From CAVQBP01 sp963740945 (GTDB lineage Bacteria; Bacteroidota; Ignavibacteria; Ignavibacteriales; Ignavibacteriaceae): 64,000 nt of DNA. The position numbers and the translations under genes are program-made. The DNA lies in assembly GCA_963740945.1 (NCBI GenBank), contig CAVUGE010000009.1:27586-91585 (forward strand), in the 5' to 3' direction. Of this stretch, positions 30,192-37,924 are shown in pieces (position 1 is the stretch's first letter; the number at the start of each line of letters is the position of its first letter). The notes beneath the pieces were generated by a model. The model saw only the letters and a program-made list of their open reading frames with translations. It had not been told where the DNA came from and searched no databases.

Positions 30192-30275
30192 TTTCAAATA
30201 CTTCAAATTAAAAAACTAATTCCAATTTCTCTAATAATATGATATCTTTTTCATTAAAATTGAGTAAAAACCATT

Positions 30276-31265
30276 ATGTTTTTTAGTACTGCTAAATTTT
30301 TTAATGCTGGTTTAGGTAATTTACTAGTTCCGATATCAAAAGCATATTTAGCAAGTCAAGCATTAAATTGTAAACTTTTAATCCCATTTCAAATAGATAC
30401 TCGAAGAATGAAAAATTATTTTAATCCTATTAAAATGGGATATTTACCTTATTTACCTAATCCTCTTAAAAAAATTACTTTTTCATTTGAAGATTATAAG
30501 AGTATTCGAGAAATAACAAATACAAATGATTACTATGAAAACATAAAAGTATTTGTCGAGAAGAATAATTATAAAAATATAGTACTCATTAATGAAGGGA
30601 TGTGGGGAGGTTATTATTCAATTTATAAAGCAAGAAAATGGATCAAAACTTTTTTATGCTCAAGCAGATATGCAAGAAAAAATATTGCTGAAATGGGAGC
30701 ATATTATCATCCTAATCGAATACAAATAGCATTTCATATTCGTAAAAATGATTTTTTAATTGCAACAAATCCTGTTCAATTAAATAGTGAAAGTTCAATA
30801 TGGAATGTTCAAATACCAATAGAATGGTATCATCATATAGCGGAGGAACTATTAAAAGAAATTAGTACTGAGAAAATCGATTTTATCTTGTTTACGGATT
30901 CTTATGAGAATAAAGATATTCAGGTGATTTTTCTAAGAAGATTCAATATAATAACAAAAAGGAATAAAAAAGGTTCTGAATTCAGTGATCTATATTTAAT
31001 GAGCGAATGCGATCTTTTAGTTTGTGCAAATTCTTCATATAGTATGATGGGTGCATTTTTATCTGAATCAATATATTTAATGTATAAAAATTATGCAATT
31101 AAGAAAGATGGGAAATATTTGTTGTGGGATGAAGATATATATGATTATGATTCTTCATTAGATAATGAAAATCCCAGAGGAAGCATAATCGGAATTAATG
31201 AAAAATTAAATGAAAGGATCATCTTACACTTAGATGAAAAAATAAGATTGAAGAAATTCGATTAA
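30276..31265 (+). CDS. GT11-like (alpha-1,2-fucosyltransferase-type) glycosyltransferase
   Basis: A 329-residue uninterrupted gene, the only one between the glf gene and the third Wzi copy. The opening NAGLGNLLVPISKAYLASQA resembles the GDP-binding start of GT11 enzymes. IQIAFHIRKNDF is close to the H-x-R-x-D motif that contacts GDP-fucose, and FSDLYLMSECDLLVCANSSY followed by SMMGAFLSE matches the conserved C-terminal block of the family. It could add fucose or a related GDP-sugar. The match is motif-level only, and a distant related family of unknown specificity is possible. Its base composition is as AT-rich as its broken neighbours. Confidence 0.65.
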   Translation: MFFSTAKFFNAGLGNLLVPISKAYLASQALNCKLLIPFQIDTRRMKNYFNPIKMGYLPYLPNPLKKITFSFEDYKSIREITNTNDYYENIKVFVEKNNYKNIVLINEGMWGGYYSIYKARKWIKTFLCSSRYARKNIAEMGAYYHPNRIQIAFHIRKNDFLIATNPVQLNSESSIWNVQIPIEWYHHIAEELLKEISTEKIDFILFTDSYENKDIQVIFLRRFNIITKRNKKGSEFSDLYLMSECDLLVCANSSYSMMGAFLSESIYLMYKNYAIKKDGKYLLWDEDIYDYDSSLDNENPRGSIIGINEKLNERIILHLDEKIRLKKFD

Positions 31266-31396
31266 TAGAGAATTGATTTTTGGCGGAAAATACTAATAGA
31301 TAAATTTTTTAGCATATTGCAGTAATGTTTTAATTTAAATAATCAGACAGTATTATTATCAAATATCTGTCTCTTTTAAGCTAATAAGGTAATGAA

Positions 31397-33035
31397 ATGC
31401 GTGATAAAATTCTAATTATTTTCTTTATCATCAATTTGATTACCCATGCCCAAACTACATACGAACCTTTATATAATGATGTTTATCCTTTTCTAAGCAG
31501 GCTGTCTCAAAAGGGAATTATCCAGTTAGATGATCAAATTAAACCTTTAAGCAGAAAATATATTGCCGAAAAACTAATCGAACTGGATTCAATAAAAAAT
31601 AAATTAGCATATTAGAACAAGAAGAATTACAATTTTACAAAAAAGATTTTTATACTGAAATAAATTTTAATAGAATAAGTGAAGCGAACAACAAAACGAT
31701 TCGCTTAATAGAAAAAGATAATGGAGACAGATTCAGATTCTTTTCATATGGAGATAAGCTTTTTAAAATAAATGCAGACCCTATTGCAGGATATCAAATA
31801 GGGACAAGAGACTCCCAAAAGCTAACGCATTATTGGAGCGGAGTATCTTTTTATGGATACTTCTCGGATTTTATTGGATTTAGTTTTGACTACAGAGATA
31901 ACCATGAATCTGGGAAATCATTAGATACGGTAAAAAAATTTACTCCGGAAACCGGGATTATACCTACCCAAAAAGTCACCAAACACGCTGGATTATAGTG
32001 AAATACATACAACCATATCAGTGGATTGGAAATGGGGGAAGTTTACTGTAGGTAAAGACTTTTTGGAATGGGGATACGGTGAAAGCGGCAAATTGGTTTT
32101 ATCTAACAAAGCTCCTTCTTTTCCTTTTATAAGACTGGATATATATCCTGTTCCATGGTTAAGGTTTAATTATTTCCATGGATGGCTTACCTCAAATGTT
32201 ATTGATTCGAGCAATATATATTCAACTTGTGGAAGGTATTTCACGGCTTTCCTACAGAGGTAAATATATTGCTTCACATACATTAACAATAACTCCCTGG
32301 AATGGTTTGGATGTTTCATTAGGCGAATCAATCATTTACAGTGATAAGCTTCAGATTGCTTATTTAATGCCTCTGATGTTTTTTAAGTTAGCTGATCATT
32401 ATTTAAGTAATTATGACAATAACATTGGAAATAATTCTCAATTCTTTGCCGGTATAAGCTCAAGAAATCATATAAAAAATACACATCTATACGGTACTTT
32501 ATTTATTGATGAAATTAATGTTGCAAATTTATTTAACTCTCAAAAACAGAGGAATCAAATTGGATTTTCATTTGGAGGTTCTACAATAGATATGCCTCTT
32601 AATAATTTGACATTTACAATAGAATATACAAAGATATATCCCTTTGTTTATAGTCATTATATTCCAACCAGACATATGAAAATGACTCTTACTTGCTGGG
32701 ACATTGGATGGGAAATAATGCAGACCAAATTTATTCTTCAGTAAATTACAGATTTATTAGGGGACTGCAGTTATCCATATGGCTGCAGTATATCAGGAAA
32801 GGTGAAGAGATACAGCGGAACAGCAAATAGATGTAGGGAAAGCACAGCCTCCATTTCTTTTCGGATTAAGAACGAACTATTCCTATGTAGGCTTAGATAT
32901 TAAGTATGAAATTATTCATAATCTTTTTGCGAGATTAAATTTCAGACAACTAAAATTGAATCGGAAGTTTCAAACGGAATATTTAATACTAAAAATTTGA
33001 ATGAGCTCTATTTCTATTTTTATTATGGATTATAA
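31397..33035 (+). pseudogene. Wzi-like capsule assembly barrel, copy 3 (multiple frameshifts)
   Basis: The third Wzi-like gene, broken at about five places. It starts MRDKILIIFFIINLITHAQ (signal peptide) followed by YEPLYNDVYPFLSRLSQKGI. Segments at 31397-31615, about 31620-31990, 32021-32263, 32250-32744 and 32745-33035 line up in order with the intact copy 2 (for example WGYGESGKLVLSNKAPSFPF, NHIKNTHLYGTLFIDEINV, STIDMPLNNLTFTIEYTKI, ELYFYFYYGL-stop). The order and full length are preserved, so the gene has been recently broken or misread. It stands at the right border of the variable region, while copies 1 and 2 stand at the left. Direct orientation of all three makes recombination between them plausible. 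Confidence 0.8.
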
Positions 33036-33071
33036 ACTAAATTTAAATAAAAAAGTATCTAATTATAGACT

Positions 33072-33830
33072 ATGAAGTTCTCAGTTCTAGGTTCAAATAT
33101 TAGTGATTTAAATTCTTACAGGGAAGCTTATGATTTATTAATCAATTATCTTCATAATCAAAATAAACCGGCTTATATAACAGTTAATAATGTTCATACC
33201 GTAACAGAAGGATTAAAAGACAGTCATTTTAGGGATATAATTAATAATTCTTTTTTAGCTTTGCCTGATGGAAGACCTTTGTCGTTAACCGGAAAGTTAA
33301 AAGGTGTTAAAAGGGTAGAAAGATTGTTTGGTCCAACTTTTTTTGAAAAGACTTTGGAATGGGGAGTAAAAGACGGGTTAAAACATTTCTTCTTCGGAAG
33401 CTCTTATGCCACTATCGATAAATTAAAAAGTAACATTGAGCTAAAATTTCCCGGAACTAAAGTTGCCGGATTCCTTGCCCCTCCTTTTAGAGAATTTTTA
33501 CCTGAAGAAAATAAGAGATATCTAAACGAAATAAATAATAGCAAACCTGATGTAGTCTGGGTGGCATTGGGTGCACCAAAACAGGAAAAATGGATTTATT
33601 CGAATTTTAATTCTTTGAATAAAGGTATAATGATTGGGATTGGTGCCGGTTTTAACTATCTGGCCGGTAATCTTTTGAATGCACCCCGATGGATGAAGGA
33701 TTATTCCCTCGAATGGTTATACAGGCTTAAGCAGGAACCGGAAAGACTCTGGAAACGGTATCTAATTACAAATCCAAAGTTTATTTTTTACATAACCCTT
33801 GAACTACTCCATTTGAAAAAAGTAGAATAA
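33072..33830 (+). CDS. WecG/TagA/CpsF family glycosyltransferase (GT26)
   Basis: Transfers an N-acetylmannosamine-type or glucosyl-type residue onto undecaprenyl-PP-linked sugar in the early steps of polysaccharide assembly. Motifs are ITVNNVHTVTEGL, LALPDGRPLSLTGKLKGV, the catalytic region around TKVAGFLAPPF, VWVALGAPKQEKWIYSNF and the C-terminal GIGAGFNYLAGNLLNAPRWM with LEWLYRLKQEPERLWKRYL. It is 252 residues, full length and uninterrupted. It lies 37 bp after the third Wzi copy and upstream of the initiating transferase. The two form the conserved right arm of the locus. Confidence 0.92.
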   Translation: MKFSVLGSNISDLNSYREAYDLLINYLHNQNKPAYITVNNVHTVTEGLKDSHFRDIINNSFLALPDGRPLSLTGKLKGVKRVERLFGPTFFEKTLEWGVKDGLKHFFFGSSYATIDKLKSNIELKFPGTKVAGFLAPPFREFLPEENKRYLNEINNSKPDVVWVALGAPKQEKWIYSNFNSLNKGIMIGIGAGFNYLAGNLLNAPRWMKDYSLEWLYRLKQEPERLWKRYLITNPKFIFYITLELLHLKKVE

Positions 33831-34003
33831 TACACTCAATATGCATTATATTCTTGTATCCCTATACCCATTATCAATTTGTGAATTCCTTATTTGTTTT
33901 TATTCACACACTGTATTATTTTGCAAAGGGTACTGAATTTTACTAAATTCGCTTCCTGCGATTTTGTTTTAAGTTAAGAAGTTATATATGAACAATTTGT
34001 ACT

Positions 34004-35407
34004 ATGATTTCAAATAGAAAATCATTATTAATTTTAAGAGTTCTCTCCGATGTAGTTTTAATTATATCAAGCTTTTATTATATAAGTTCAATTACCGGGT
34101 TATTATCTTACGAAAAACTGAATTTCAGCGGCTGGTTTTTATTAGCTTTCTTAATTATCGTTTGGTACATTTCAACACATGCCACCGGATTATATGGTGA
34201 TTTGCATTTAAGAACATTCAGCTCCGAACTAGTTGTTTTAATTAAAAATATTTTTATCCAGTTAGTAGCTGCAATATTAATCCTTTTTCTTTTCAGTCAA
34301 TTTATTTTTTCCCGCAAATTTGTTTTGTTGTATGTTAGTTTCTTGTTTCTGCTGCTCCTTTCCGAGAAATATTTTGTTAGAAAAATTTTAATTCATTTTA
34401 GAAAAAAAGGAAGAAATTTAAGAAATGTTTTAATAATAGGTGCGGGTAAGATCGGTATGGATTTTTATGAAGCTGTAAAAAGGAACGCCCATCTTGGATA
34501 TAATATAATTGGTTTCTTAGATGACGAAAAAAAAGCTTACCTAAATGGGGAATACCTTGGTAAAGTAAAAGATTTAAAATTAATAATTCAGAACAAACCG
34601 GTTGATAATGTTATAATTGCTCTCCCTGTTTCGGCTGAAAAAAAAATAAAAGATGTTATAAAAACTTGTGAAATGTATGCGAAACGTGTAAGACTAATCC
34701 CCGATTATTTTAGATATTTTAAAAGTAAAAATAATTTCTCCATTATCGAAAGATTTCCTGTTATTTCATTTAGGGAAGAAAAATTAAATAAATTTCAATG
34801 GATAACATTAAAAAGAACCTTTGATATTTTTATGAGTTTGTTATTTATAGTAACAGTTTCATGGTGGCTATTCCCTGTAATTGCTTTGTTCATTAAAATT
34901 GATTCACATGGACCGGTATTTTTTAAACAGGAAAGGTGGGGAAAGAATAACAAAAAATTTTTCACTCATAAATTCCGTACAATGTATCATCCTAATAATG
35001 AATTGGATGAGAGGGGTAATTTTCTACAGACAGTCAAAAATGATCCTCGTATTACAAAGGTTGGACGATTTTTAAGAAATAATTCTCTGGATGAACTCCC
35101 CCAGTTCTGGAATGTGTTTAGGGGAGATATGGCGATTGTTGGGCCTAGACCCCATCCCACACCTCTTAATATTGAATCACAGGATACAGTGGATCTGTAT
35201 ATGTTCAGGCATGTTGTAAAGCCCGGAATTACTGGCTGGGCTCAGGTAAACGGCTTTAGAGGTGATACCAAAAGCAGCGATTCTGCCATGCAGGAAAGGA
35301 TTGAACATGATTTATGGTATATTGAAAACTGGTCATTCTGGCTTGATATGGAAATTATATTTTTGACCGTAGTTAGAACATTAAAAGGGGAACTGAAAGC
35401 ATTCTGA
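34004..35407 (+). CDS. Undecaprenyl-phosphate sugar phosphotransferase (WbaP/WcaJ family)
   Basis: The initiating enzyme: it transfers a sugar-1-phosphate (commonly glucose or galactose) from a UDP-sugar to undecaprenyl phosphate in the inner membrane. Four to five N-terminal helices (about 1-120) precede a CoA-binding-like domain (NVLIIGAGKIGMDFYEAVKR, FLDDEKKAYL). The C-terminal bacterial sugar transferase domain starts with TLKRTFDIFMSLLFI. It continues with FFKQERWGKNNKKFFTHKFR, DPRITKVGRFLRNNSLDELP, QFWNVFRGDMAIVGPRPHPT and VKPGITGWAQVNGFRGDT. The 467-residue length is typical. It is followed by a strong terminator, so it ends the polysaccharide transcript. Confidence 0.94.
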   Translation: MISNRKSLLILRVLSDVVLIISSFYYISSITGLLSYEKLNFSGWFLLAFLIIVWYISTHATGLYGDLHLRTFSSELVVLIKNIFIQLVAAILILFLFSQFIFSRKFVLLYVSFLFLLLLSEKYFVRKILIHFRKKGRNLRNVLIIGAGKIGMDFYEAVKRNAHLGYNIIGFLDDEKKAYLNGEYLGKVKDLKLIIQNKPVDNVIIALPVSAEKKIKDVIKTCEMYAKRVRLIPDYFRYFKSKNNFSIIERFPVISFREEKLNKFQWITLKRTFDIFMSLLFIVTVSWWLFPVIALFIKIDSHGPVFFKQERWGKNNKKFFTHKFRTMYHPNNELDERGNFLQTVKNDPRITKVGRFLRNNSLDELPQFWNVFRGDMAIVGPRPHPTPLNIESQDTVDLYMFRHVVKPGITGWAQVNGFRGDTKSSDSAMQERIEHDLWYIENWSFWLDMEIIFLTVVRTLKGELKAF

Positions 35408-35415
35408 AATTACAT

Positions 35416-35451
35416 AACCTCCGGGGTTTTCCAAAACCCCGGAGGTTTTTT
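35416..35451 (+). terminator. Intrinsic terminator after the polysaccharide locus
   Basis: AACCTCCGGGGTTTT pairs with AAAACCCCGGAGGTT (15-bp stem, CC loop), followed by a run of T. It lies 8 bp after the stop of the WbaP/WcaJ gene. A near-identical stem occurs at 49637-49670 and a variant at 61626-61658, so this is a multi-copy terminator-like repeat. Confidence 0.9.
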
Positions 35452-36018
35452 CTATTACGGGAACCTGTTTTATTTCCCCTTTTTTCCTTTAAAAACCGCC
35501 TCTCAACTGCCGGTTTTTGAAAAAACTCGGACTGAGGCATACTTATATATGCCTAAAAAATTTTCTCTTTAAAAAAGGGGGGTTGAGAGCCCTTTTTCTC
35601 AAAATAAAACATTTCACTTGCCATTGGATTAATTATTACTAAAGAGTTTGTTTAAATATGTTAAAATCGATTCTGAGAGGGAGATTTTATAAAAGGAGGG
35701 ATAAATGATAGCTCAATGGGGGAAAGGAGGCTTAGAAAAGAAAAAATAGCCGAAAACCTACGCTATTTCGTAAGCTTTTTTTAAGCTGCGATTGAAAAAA
35801 CTCTGTGTGTTTAATTCCTGTGAAAGAACCGATACTATCCCTCGAAGGGATAGTATCGATAAAGGCTCATTTGTTTGCAGCTTCGAGCTCCTCTGTATAA
35901 TTAGAGCTAATTCGTGACTTGTTTTGAATTTTGAATTTTTACCATTGGAGCTTCTTTGTTATTTGTCATTTATAATTTTACTTCGCGTTCCTTCGTGCCT
36001 CAGTGGTAAAGCCTTCCC
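35452..36018. other. Non-coding region between convergent units, with hairpins
   Basis: I see no convincing gene in this stretch between the polysaccharide locus and the minus-strand redox operon. It contains AACCGCCTCTCAACTGCCGG with a distant GGTTGAGAGCC, a GGCATA/TATGCC hairpin near 35537, and a perfect 13-bp stem CGATACTATCCCT / AGGGATAGTATCG (loop CGA) at 35830-35858. The end near 35980-36018 resembles short degenerate repeats (CGTTCCTTCGTGCC). Confidence 0.6.
35830..35858. repeat. Perfect 13-bp hairpin, loop CGA
   Basis: CGATACTATCCCT and AGGGATAGTATCG are exact reverse complements separated by CGA. There is no T-run, so this is a repeat or structural element and not a classical terminator. 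I found no second copy in the window. Confidence 0.7.
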
Positions 36019-36381
36019 CTAAAATACAAAAGTCATGTTTGCCCCCTCTGCAGCCATAAGGAATGGAGGTACCTTATCAATCACTATACGGCTGTCCCGC
36101 AAATCTTCCGGTTTAATTCCCTTATTCTCAATTGCCAGCTCACAGAAAACAACCTTCCCGTTTTCATCAAGGATAGTGTTGAATAGATTTACCGGGTTCG
36201 GCATCCCTTTAGGGGTCCCTATCTTTTCTAACTCTCCTTTGACTAATGCCTGCGCACCACCTGGACAAAAGAACATGTGCACGTCATAATCAAGGGCAAC
36301 CCCGGATGAAGCAAAAATCAAAGCGGGCATAACGCTCCCTGTTTCCGCATGGTTACAAACAATAATCATTTTCTCTGCCAT
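36019..36381 (-). CDS. DsrE/DsrF-like family protein
   Basis: A 120-residue cytoplasmic protein of the DsrE-like fold, a family that binds and passes sulfane sulfur or sits in sulfur-metabolism complexes. It has the fold-typical start MIIVCNHAETGSVMPALIFA and the central FFCPGGAQALVKGE with a conserved Cys (about residue 41). A second conserved strand (KVVFCELAIENKGIKPEDL) carries another Cys, and the C-terminus is typical (FLMAAEGANMTFVF). It is the last gene of the minus-strand redox unit, 65 bp after the QmoC-like gene. With TusA at the head of the same unit it forms a probable sulfur-relay pair. Direct enzymatic function is not known for this subgroup. Confidence 0.88.
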   Translation of the reverse strand: MAEKMIIVCNHAETGSVMPALIFASSGVALDYDVHMFFCPGGAQALVKGELEKIGTPKGMPNPVNLFNTILDENGKVVFCELAIENKGIKPEDLRDSRIVIDKVPPFLMAAEGANMTFVF

Positions 36382-36446
36382 AATATTTTCTCCTTTAATT
36401 TATCTATTTTATTTATTGATCTATGGAATACTCTTCCATCTGAATT

Positions 36447-37616
36447 CTATTTAATAGTTTCTTCATTACCTTCCAACTCCAGCAATGGCTTCAATGCATG
36501 TATATATAATGCTGCTGTTCTGTATAATACATGCGCAAATTTTGAAAAGGGGAGCAGTATGAATAATTCACCTATAACAACTAAGTGCACAAGCAATGTC
36601 CAGTAACCCCAGGTATGAGGTATTGGGAGATATATCGAAACTTCCAGCAAGAAACCTGTCATACCCGTCAGCCATAACAGTATTAAAAATACCCAATCGG
36701 ATAATGTTGAGTATGCAGTGGATTCATCCTTTTTTCTCCACCTGTTTATTAAAGCATATGAAATACCGTACATAAATAATAAACCTGCTATTGTGCCTAA
36801 AAGCCTTACCGGGTACCAGATAGGTACCCATGTCCCAACAGCTTTAATCCCTAATATTTCAAAAAGATAATCAAAACCGGTAGCTGCAAACAATCCGAGA
36901 AATCCCCAGAGTATGGAAGCATGAATAAACCATTTTTGTTTGTACCAAACTTCTTCTATTGAGTATGCTTCACAGTCTTTTCTATATCTATTTTGCACTA
37001 GTGCCTCATTCCTGAGAGTCTGCCATAGAGCCTCAAACCAGTTCAAGCGGCTATGTATACTTATATTCTCCGTTTTGGCTATATTTCTGAACATATTAAA
37101 AAGTCCCGCCAGGAGCATAAGAATAATTATAATTCCTCCAATTATTCCGAAATTATGCACCATATCAGCAGGGATAAACTCAAACAAGCGGAGTGTATCA
37201 TCCGGCATTGATCCATGGAAAGAATAGATAAATAATCCTAATGCAGCAGCCAGTATAAGTAATATTAAAATAGAATAAGCCTTAGAAGTAAATAAAAGTT
37301 TAGCTAATCCTGTTCTGTCATATCCAGTTATTGCGTACCTTCTAGCCGCTGCCATAAATTCACCCGGATTTGCCTGACGCGGGCAGGTAGCACTGCATTC
37401 TCCGCAATAGTAGCATAACCAGAGCTCCTTGCTGCTAAGTAATTCATCTTTCATCCCTAATTGTGCATAGCGGATCATTCTTCTCGGAAAATTATCTTCC
37501 CCTGTGGAAAGGTGACAGACCGCCGTACAGTTACCGCAATTGAAGCATGATTCAATGTTTACTGTACCATATTTCTTTAAGCCGGGTAAAAATTCAGGGT
37601 CGAGACGGTGAATCAT
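36447..37616 (-). CDS. QmoC-like membrane subunit with two [4Fe-4S] sites and cytochrome-b-like helices
   Basis: A 389-residue fusion of an HdrC-like ferredoxin domain with a NarI/HdrE-like membrane domain, the architecture of QmoC. It would pass electrons between the cytoplasmic flavoproteins and the quinone pool. Ferredoxin motifs are SCFNCGNCTAVCH (about 23-35) and LCYYCGECSATCPR (about 68-81). About six membrane helices follow (ILILLILAAALGLFIYSF, FGIIGGIIIILMLLAGLF, WGFLGLFAATGFDYLFEI, LLGTIAGLLFMYGISYALI, WVFLILLWLTGMTGFLLEV, WTLLVHLVVIGELFILLPF). Histidines in or near helices (H in IHASILW, HLVVIGE, FSKFAHVLYRTAALYIHAL) are candidate heme ligands. Its start overlaps the stop of the winged-helix gene by 4 bp, indicating translational coupling. 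Confidence 0.88.
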   Translation of the reverse strand: MIHRLDPEFLPGLKKYGTVNIESCFNCGNCTAVCHLSTGEDNFPRRMIRYAQLGMKDELLSSKELWLCYYCGECSATCPRQANPGEFMAAARRYAITGYDRTGLAKLLFTSKAYSILILLILAAALGLFIYSFHGSMPDDTLRLFEFIPADMVHNFGIIGGIIIILMLLAGLFNMFRNIAKTENISIHSRLNWFEALWQTLRNEALVQNRYRKDCEAYSIEEVWYKQKWFIHASILWGFLGLFAATGFDYLFEILGIKAVGTWVPIWYPVRLLGTIAGLLFMYGISYALINRWRKKDESTAYSTLSDWVFLILLWLTGMTGFLLEVSIYLPIPHTWGYWTLLVHLVVIGELFILLPFSKFAHVLYRTAALYIHALKPLLELEGNEETIK

Positions 37617-37924
37617 GATTTCGCACCTTTCTTCAATCTGTAAAGATAAAAATCTCCTGTTTCATCCATTCCATCCTCTTCTACTAAACCATATTTCTTC
37701 ATTGCAGCTATGTGCCATAAAACTTCATGAGGCGCTATATCAGCGGCTGAGGCTAATTTAGGAACAGTACAAGGTGCTTCTGTTAAAATATTTTGCAAAG
37801 CCTTTCGAATTGACTGCTGCTCCTTTAATAGTTCCTGTGCTCTTTTTACCTTTTCCGGGTACCTGTTTCTGAATCCGTTTAACATTTGTGTCTGCTTTTT
37901 CTTTTCTTCTTTATTTAATTTCAT
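37613..37924 (-). CDS. Winged-helix domain protein inside the Hdr/Qmo-like operon
   Basis: A 103-residue protein with a basic helical start (KKKQTQMLNGFRNRYPEKVK) and a winged-helix-like domain. In that domain TVPKLASAADIAPHEVLWHI looks like the recognition-helix region and MKKYGLVEEDGMDETGDFYL the wing. It overlaps both neighbours by 4 bp, so it is made in step with the flavoprotein and membrane subunits. It could be a local regulator or a structural accessory subunit of the complex. The lack of cysteines excludes an Fe-S role. I know of no assigned function. Confidence 0.75.
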   Translation of the reverse strand: MKLNKEEKKKQTQMLNGFRNRYPEKVKRAQELLKEQQSIRKALQNILTEAPCTVPKLASAADIAPHEVLWHIAAMKKYGLVEEDGMDETGDFYLYRLKKGAKS

